From Chloroflexota bacterium (GTDB lineage Bacteria; Chloroflexota; Anaerolineae; Anaerolineales; Anaerolineaceae): a DNA stretch of 44,667 nucleotides. The stretch covers positions 1-44,667 of the forward strand of contig JAEKNU010000031.1 of assembly GCA_016838895.1 (NCBI GenBank), read 5' to 3'. Both the position numbers and the translations under genes were made by a program. The notes under the pieces are model-generated. The model was not told the DNA's origin and ran no database searches. It worked only from the letters and a program-made list of their open reading frames with translations. Within the stretch, counting starts at the first letter, position 1. The number at the start of each line of letters is the position of its first letter. Positions 40,256 to 44,667 of this stretch are shown here, piece after piece.

Positions 40256-40840
40256 ATGGCAGCGAACATTCGATTTGCAAAAATAACAGATGCAGAAGCG
40301 ATTCAGGCGATTTATGCGCCTATTGTACGGGACACCGTTTTCTGCTTTGAAACGGAAGTGCCAGGTGTGGAGGAAATCCGCCGCCGCATACAATCCACCA
40401 TGTTGAAGTATCCCTGGTTGGTTTGTGAAACGAATGATAAAGTGGTTGGGTATGTGTATGCCAGCGCAAACCGTCCTCGGGCTGCCTACCAATGGTCGGT
40501 GGAGGTGTCTGCTTATGTGCATACAAAAGTCCGCCGATCAGGGATTGCCAAAGGATTATATACTTCCTTGTTTGAGATGCTGCGTTTGTTGGGATATTTC
40601 AATGCCTACGCCGGAATCACCTTGCCCAATACGGGCAGTGTTGGCTTACATGAAAACATGGGGTTTAAACCAATCGGTGTATATAAATCGGTGGGTTATA
40701 AACTGGGTGCCTGGCATGATGTTGGCTGGTGGCAGTTAGTTTTGAAGGAATATACACCTGACCCTATCGTGCCCTTGCCGTTGAACTCAATGCAGTATTC
40801 ATTGGCAACTCGGGCGGGATTGCCGTTGTTGAAAATATAA
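40256..40840 (+). CDS. GNAT N-acetyltransferase, phosphinothricin/MnaT-like
   Basis: A 194-residue acetyltransferase of the PAT/YncA branch: ITDAEAIQAIYAPIVRDTVF with FETEVP, the acetyl-CoA loop VRRSGIAKGLYTSL, and TLPNTGSVGLHENMGFKPIG. Homologues acetylate phosphinothricin, methionine sulfone or related amino acids. The start at 40256 (MAANIRFAK) is the first ATG; the frame extends only to a TTG at 40235. A TTGATATATAATATAAT string at 40201-40217 could be its promoter. Confidence 0.9.
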   Translation: MAANIRFAKITDAEAIQAIYAPIVRDTVFCFETEVPGVEEIRRRIQSTMLKYPWLVCETNDKVVGYVYASANRPRAAYQWSVEVSAYVHTKVRRSGIAKGLYTSLFEMLRLLGYFNAYAGITLPNTGSVGLHENMGFKPIGVYKSVGYKLGAWHDVGWWQLVLKEYTPDPIVPLPLNSMQYSLATRAGLPLLKI

Positions 40841-40871
40841 TTTCATCCCTAAAGAAATGAATTGGTGAAGC

Positions 40872-41321
40872 ATGTTGACATTTCATCAGGCGGAAATCGC
40901 AGATATTGAGATTTTGAGTGATATTGCCATTCGCTCCAAAGCCTGGTGGGGATATGATGAGTCTCTCATGGAAATATTTTCCGCATCACCGATACTGAAC
41001 TCACAAGACATTAAACAGAAAACGGTGATTAAAGTCTGCCTGGATGATGAAATTATCGGTTGGTATCTCTATACAAAAAAAGATCAGGAAGTGGAATTGT
41101 TGGAATTCTGGATGAGCCCGGAATACATCGGAAAGGGATATGGGGGAAAGATGTTTCAACATCTTGGAAATCAAGTGAAGCAGGAAGGAATTCATTCCAT
41201 TGTGTTGGAGGCCGACCCCAATGCGGCTCCATTTTATGAACATATGGGCTGTAAAATAATTGGTCAGACGTGGACGGAATTTCAGCGTTTTATCCCACGC
41301 ATGAGATGTAGTATTACTTGA
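40872..41321 (+). CDS. GNAT N-acetyltransferase
   Basis: A 149-residue acetyltransferase with the core ELLEFWMSPEYIGKGYGGKM (acetyl-CoA loop IGKGYGG) followed by LEADPNAAPFYEHMGCKIIG. The N-terminus ADIEILSDIAIRSKAWWGYD is common in a group of small GNATs of unknown substrate. It begins 31 bases after the preceding GNAT and may share its message. Confidence 0.88.
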   Translation: MLTFHQAEIADIEILSDIAIRSKAWWGYDESLMEIFSASPILNSQDIKQKTVIKVCLDDEIIGWYLYTKKDQEVELLEFWMSPEYIGKGYGGKMFQHLGNQVKQEGIHSIVLEADPNAAPFYEHMGCKIIGQTWTEFQRFIPRMRCSIT

Positions 41322-41478
41322 ATCAGTAAACAATGAAACGACTTGTTTTTCCATGCAAATTGATTCATAGAAAAAACATATGCTTTCTTGGTAGTTTTAT
41401 TGATATGATGAGGTTAAGAATTTATTGGTATGGCATGTTAACATTGAAATTAAACAGATTCGTAAAGGAGGATATCGC

Positions 41479-41724
41479 ATGGAAAATTTATTATTGTTTT
41501 TGTTAATTGGTTTAATAGCTGGCTGGTTGGCCGGTAAGATCATGAAAGGCAAAGGATTTGGTCTGGTCGGTGATCTGATTATCGGTGTAATTGGTTCATT
41601 TATCGGCGGCTGGTTGTTTGGCATACTCGGTTTATCTGCCAGCGGGCTCATTGGATCACTGGTAACTGCCCTGGTGGGTGCCATCGTTTTGTTGTGGCTG
41701 ATCCGCTTGATCAAGAAAGCTTAA
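41479..41724 (+). CDS. GlsB/YeaQ/YmgE-family stress-associated membrane protein
   Basis: An 81-residue, Gly-rich membrane protein with three hydrophobic stretches: LLFLLIGLIAGWLAGKIMKG, VGDLIIGVIGSFIGGWLFG and LVTALVGAIVLLWLIRL. This is the transglycosylase-associated/GlsB family pattern. AAAGGAGG lies about eight bases before the ATG at 41479; the longer frame from 41425 lacks support. Its function in the membrane is unknown. It has its own terminator. Confidence 0.92.
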   Translation: MENLLLFLLIGLIAGWLAGKIMKGKGFGLVGDLIIGVIGSFIGGWLFGILGLSASGLIGSLVTALVGAIVLLWLIRLIKKA

Positions 41725-41743
41725 TTGTTTTTTCAAAAATATT

Positions 41744-41775
41744 AAACCGCTCTCATTTCGAGGGCGGGTTTTTAT
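41744..41775 (+). terminator. Rho-independent terminator of the GlsB-type gene
   Basis: AACCGCTCTC-ATTTC-GAGGGCGGGTT followed by TTTA on the plus strand. It also separates the gene from the convergent minus-strand unit ending at 41779. Confidence 0.8.
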
Positions 41776-41778
41776 ATA

Positions 41779-43182
41779 TCATAATAAAAGCCTAGTGATA
41801 TTATCTTTTATATTGGTAGGCAACTCTTCAACTCTCATACCGAAATCATTCAGGAGAATTTTCTGAAACTCTTCTTTTGACATTATTTCATCGACCGAGA
41901 GTTGATTAATTTCGTTATATTTTTTTATGGCCTGATCATAGGTTAATCGTTTTCCGGCAAGGCGTAATTCGGTAGCAATTTCTTTGTAATTCATATGAGT
42001 TTGAAAGATTGCGTAATGAATCAATCCAGCAGGTTGCTGCCATCGGCAATTTGATCTCCTGAATATATAATAGTCAGGTTTTTTCCAATCTAGTTCGTGT
42101 GTAATTATTTCCATAACTTTTTCATCGCCAGGATAACCATCAAAGATAAAAAATGGCAATAATAATGGAATAATTTTTTTGTTATGTGGTTCAAATGTGT
42201 TCATCCAATTTGATAAAAGGATCTTTTCATTTTCTTTTACAAATCCCCTGTCGTATCCACCCTGAAAAAAACGATGCTGATATCGGCTTAGTATTTCCTT
42301 GTTGTCTCTGTTTTCAGGAGGGGTCTCTAAATCATGAATAGCATGCAATGACCAATCAATTGCATTCGGGCAATCCAGTACCTGAAAAGGACTAAGTCCT
42401 AAAAATACATATGGTATTTCCATCTCTATAGCAACTTGATAAACTCGGGCGAAATGCGAGCGTAAACATAAGCGGCAGAAATTTTCACCGTTTTTTAGGA
42501 AATTTCTACGTATTTCAGGTTCTTCTTCAGGTGGGGAGATGATATATAAATCAGCATCTAAATCATCAATGGACCGTTTGGCATTATCCATCGCTTCTTT
42601 GGTTTGCTGATTTAAATCATCCAAAACACAAAGAACCCGTGCGTTATATTTTGTTACAAGCTGTTTTAATACAAAGACGCTGTCCTTACCACCACTAAAA
42701 GAGACGATAACATCGTATTTTGCATGGTTTTGTTTAGCACATTGGATTGCATGGTGAAGTACGGTTTCCAAATGGTTTCGGTTTTCCAATTCTGATTTAT
42801 GTAATTCATAGGAACGGCATGCGGAACAAATCCCTTCATCGTCGAGGTATGTGTCCAGAAAGCCATCCGGATAGGTGCAGATACGACAATGACGCTTTGA
42901 ATCAATAATGTCAATTGCAAGTACATGTTGGATCGCTTCTCGATAAAAACGTATTGTATCGGAATCATCAACATCTGTGGTGAGTTTGGGTAACAATTGA
43001 TGTATTGCGGGTTTTATTGCTGAGAGAAAACTGGAGTGATCCGTAACTCTTTTTTTTAGTGTCCCTAATATTTCTCTGCTTTTTAGCTGTCTATCATTCC
43101 ATGATTCGGAAGATTTATATATATCAAGAATTGTTAAAATGGCTTTGTTGATATGTTCGCGAATTTTAGATTCAGTAGACAT
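41779..43182 (-). CDS. PP-loop ATPase, N-acetyl sugar amidotransferase-like
   Basis: A 467-residue protein. After a helical N-terminus of about 95 residues there is a zinc-binding pair (Cys99, Cys102, Cys119, Cys122 in CRICTYPDGFL...GICSAC). A PP-loop follows in VIVSFSGGKDSVFVLKQL (SGGKDS, 163-168), and a second CRLCLRSHF cluster near 240. PP-loop enzymes adenylate a substrate before amide or sulfur transfer; the WbpG/PseA sugar amidotransferases and tRNA thiolases share this outline. It lies 20 bases behind the DUF523 gene, which suggests a joint role in sulfur or amide chemistry. The substrate is unknown. Confidence 0.8.
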   Translation of the reverse strand: MSTESKIREHINKAILTILDIYKSSESWNDRQLKSREILGTLKKRVTDHSSFLSAIKPAIHQLLPKLTTDVDDSDTIRFYREAIQHVLAIDIIDSKRHCRICTYPDGFLDTYLDDEGICSACRSYELHKSELENRNHLETVLHHAIQCAKQNHAKYDVIVSFSGGKDSVFVLKQLVTKYNARVLCVLDDLNQQTKEAMDNAKRSIDDLDADLYIISPPEEEPEIRRNFLKNGENFCRLCLRSHFARVYQVAIEMEIPYVFLGLSPFQVLDCPNAIDWSLHAIHDLETPPENRDNKEILSRYQHRFFQGGYDRGFVKENEKILLSNWMNTFEPHNKKIIPLLLPFFIFDGYPGDEKVMEIITHELDWKKPDYYIFRRSNCRWQQPAGLIHYAIFQTHMNYKEIATELRLAGKRLTYDQAIKKYNEINQLSVDEIMSKEEFQKILLNDFGMRVEELPTNIKDNITRLLL

Positions 43183-43202
43183 ATTTATTTTGTATCCAAC
43201 AA

Positions 43203-43679
43203 TTATTGATATAAGTTTTCAATATCATCTAGATCAAATATCTCGAGTTTGGTTTTTATTGACAACATGGCTGTAGCTACACCCATGCCGGGTATTCTGA
43301 TTTGTGAAAATGATCCATCATAGATCTCATACTTGGAACAAGAAGGACTGCGTGCTTTCACAATGGCCATTGTAGCATGGCTTATATCTGCTATCTTACA
43401 AGCAATTTCTGCGCCTTTCAAATATTGTTTGGTTACGTTTTGTCCGTCATGTGTCATAACTTTTGCTATACCATTGATGACATCCATCCCTGTACCGCCA
43501 ACAATCTGAGCTTCGCTTCGCGGTGTGCATAGTCCACCTAATTGTTCCGGGCAAATAGGAACGATAATCAAATCCAGATGTTTGATGATTTCCTCTGGCA
43601 GGCGTTTAGAAGCACAAGTTGCACTGTACTTACAGGGTATTTCCAACATACATGCGCTCACAAGGGTGATTTTACTCAC
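43203..43679 (-). CDS. DUF523 (TudS-like) protein
   Basis: A 158-residue DUF523 protein. Conserved features: SACMLEIPCKYSATC with Cys10 and Cys16, PICPEQLGGLCTPRSEAQIV with Glu45, and VKARSPSCSKYEIYDG with Cys114. In TudS, a DUF523 desulfidase that removes sulfur from 2-thiouracil, three cysteines hold a [4Fe-4S] cluster and a Glu takes part in catalysis; the spacing here is compatible. It is the middle gene of a unit with the Nudix-like and PP-loop genes, so nucleotide desulfuration or a sulfur-handling role is a reasonable inference. Confidence 0.85.
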   Translation of the reverse strand: MSKITLVSACMLEIPCKYSATCASKRLPEEIIKHLDLIIVPICPEQLGGLCTPRSEAQIVGGTGMDVINGIAKVMTHDGQNVTKQYLKGAEIACKIADISHATMAIVKARSPSCSKYEIYDGSFSQIRIPGMGVATAMLSIKTKLEIFDLDDIENLYQ

Positions 43680-43719
43680 GAATTCCTCTTTTTATAATAC
43701 CTTTGTTTACCAAGTGTAT

Positions 43720-44667
43720 CTATTTTATCCCAAGTTGGTTTTGAAGGAATGGTTGTATGTATTGGTCATATTGTTCATCAAGAAAATTACTCAACAATTT
43801 TTTTTCTTTTGAATCTGTCAATCCATCCAGATCAAATTCATCTAACTCTGCATTCGGTCGTACTTGATCTATTCTTTTCATATCGTCGTCTGTAATTTCA
43901 AGCCAGAATAATTTGATACATAGAAGGAAATTTTCCTTTTCCACAATGAAATATGGCTGACTTTCTTTCTTCATGGTTTCAAATTCAACATCTTCAGGGA
44001 AAGATTTTAATGTTGATTCATCAATAATACTCAAGCCTAGTTTTTCATTTAATTCTCGTAAAGCAGTGTTTTTCCATGCGGATCTCAAATTATCCAATGG
44101 CATGGTATCTCCTAACACTAAGCCAATGTTTTTGGCGAAGAGTCGTGACAAACGCATATTTCTATTTATTTTTTCGTTGGGATCTTCCTGCAAGGTTTCA
44201 TAGGCCCTATTTTTATAAGCCTTGGTTTGTTGAAATGGAAAATCTTCATCGTTAACTTTTCCAGAGATTAGTGAATACTGGCCAAAATCGCCCCCTGAAT
44301 TCTTGGGAGTTCTTTTTTGTAATAGCACAATTGGGTCATTATCCCTATTATTATATAGAAGCACAAATGATACTGGGAAACAAGGTTTTTGGTTATTTTT
44401 AGGGGAAAATTCACGCCAACCTTGTTGGTTAATTAATCCACCGAGTTTTAATTCTCTGTCTATTAAATGGCCGAATACATTAAATTCAACAATTGGAGTT
44501 GCCGTTTGGAAGATCGCATCTATGGTGGATTTCAGGAGGGTATGGTATGGATGTTCATTCCCAGCTTCAATGCAAATATTTTTTCGATCATCCATACTGG
44601 ACAAGAAGGGAAACATTTGAATAGTAGAATTTCCATTCGAATCACAAAAGAAATTAGCTTCAAATGG
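43720..44667 (-). CDS. Nudix-like protein, partial at the window edge
   Basis: The frame is open from the stop at 43720 to the right edge. The first ATG (44616) has no ribosome site, and the 17 codons before it are open, so the true start probably lies outside. The segment DPIVLLQKRTPKNSGGDFGQ then YSLISGKVND looks like the first Nudix strands, and NTALRELNEKLGLSI like the REUxEExGU half of the Nudix box. A long insert separates the halves and one Glu is replaced by Lys, so hydrolase activity is uncertain. It heads the unit with DUF523 and the PP-loop gene. Confidence 0.65.
   Translation of the reverse strand, partial: PFEANFFCDSNGNSTIQMFPFLSSMDDRKNICIEAGNEHPYHTLLKSTIDAIFQTATPIVEFNVFGHLIDRELKLGGLINQQGWREFSPKNNQKPCFPVSFVLLYNNRDNDPIVLLQKRTPKNSGGDFGQYSLISGKVNDEDFPFQQTKAYKNRAYETLQEDPNEKINRNMRLSRLFAKNIGLVLGDTMPLDNLRSAWKNTALRELNEKLGLSIIDESTLKSFPEDVEFETMKKESQPYFIVEKENFLLCIKLFWLEITDDDMKRIDQVRPNAELDEFDLDGLTDSKEKKLLSNFLDEQYDQYIQPFLQNQLGIK

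Overview
The window reads like a chromosomal segment of a heterotroph of the phylum Chloroflexota, probably class Anaerolineae. This is an inference. It rests on an archaeal-style mevalonate block (class II HMG-CoA reductase, HMG-CoA synthase, thiolase-like protein, DUF35 protein), an AmmeMemoRadiSam radical-SAM gene and generally AT-rich accessory DNA. No rRNA, tRNA, CRISPR array, transposase or integrase gene was found. Nearly all genes from 0.4 to 37.7 kb lie on the minus strand, 38.06-41.72 kb is on the plus strand, and 41.78 kb to the right edge is minus again.

0.05-8.4 kb: small stand-alone accessory genes (aldo/keto reductase, GNATs, DUF385 oxidoreductase, DNA glycosylase Tag, SnoaL-like protein, ICMT-like methyltransferase, SMI1/KNR4 protein, FGE-fold lipoprotein, DHFR-like reductase, YdeI-like protein). 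Broken copies of neighbouring genes lie between them. 8.5-13.2 kb: a DHFR-family N-terminal stub, an MFS exporter behind a textbook MerR-type promoter whose regulator gene is absent, a second FGE-fold protein, a cystatin-like protein and several decayed genes. 13.5-23.5 kb: larger membrane and secreted proteins (DUF3592, two CPBP proteins, a polytopic membrane protein, ATC-hydrolase-like protein, M28 peptidase, DUF4832 lipoprotein, HEAT protein, GNAT).

23.7-31.4 kb is the most unusual part. Single genes (lipoprotein, ICMT-like enzyme, APH-like kinase, two P-loop kinases, L7/L12-domain protein, HNH-type protein, DUF1232 protein) are separated by direct copies of one module: the 3' end of the DUF35 gene, usually with the same rho-independent terminator behind it. 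The copy nearest the intact DUF35 gene is still in frame. Four copies share a hairpin insertion that the intact gene lacks. Boxes resembling integron attC core sites (RYYYAAC / GTTRRRY) sit just after stop codons and just before start codons, and a 28-bp identical hairpin repeat flanks the APH-like gene. This looks like an integrase-less cassette array, or serial insertion of units at the DUF35 3' end.

31.5-35.6 kb holds the mevalonate operon, transcribed HMGR, HMGS, thiolase-like, DUF35. The thiolase-like protein has Glu and Tyr where the catalytic Cys and His are expected. Short repeats in opposite orientation bracket the HMGR-HMGS-thiolase part. 35.9-37.7 kb carries a UPF0173 hydrolase and the radical-SAM gene. 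38.06-41.7 kb carries a glycosyltransferase, an O-methyltransferase, two GNATs and a GlsB-type membrane protein. 41.8-44.7 kb is a compact three-gene unit: PP-loop ATPase, DUF523/TudS-like protein and a Nudix-like protein that runs off the window.
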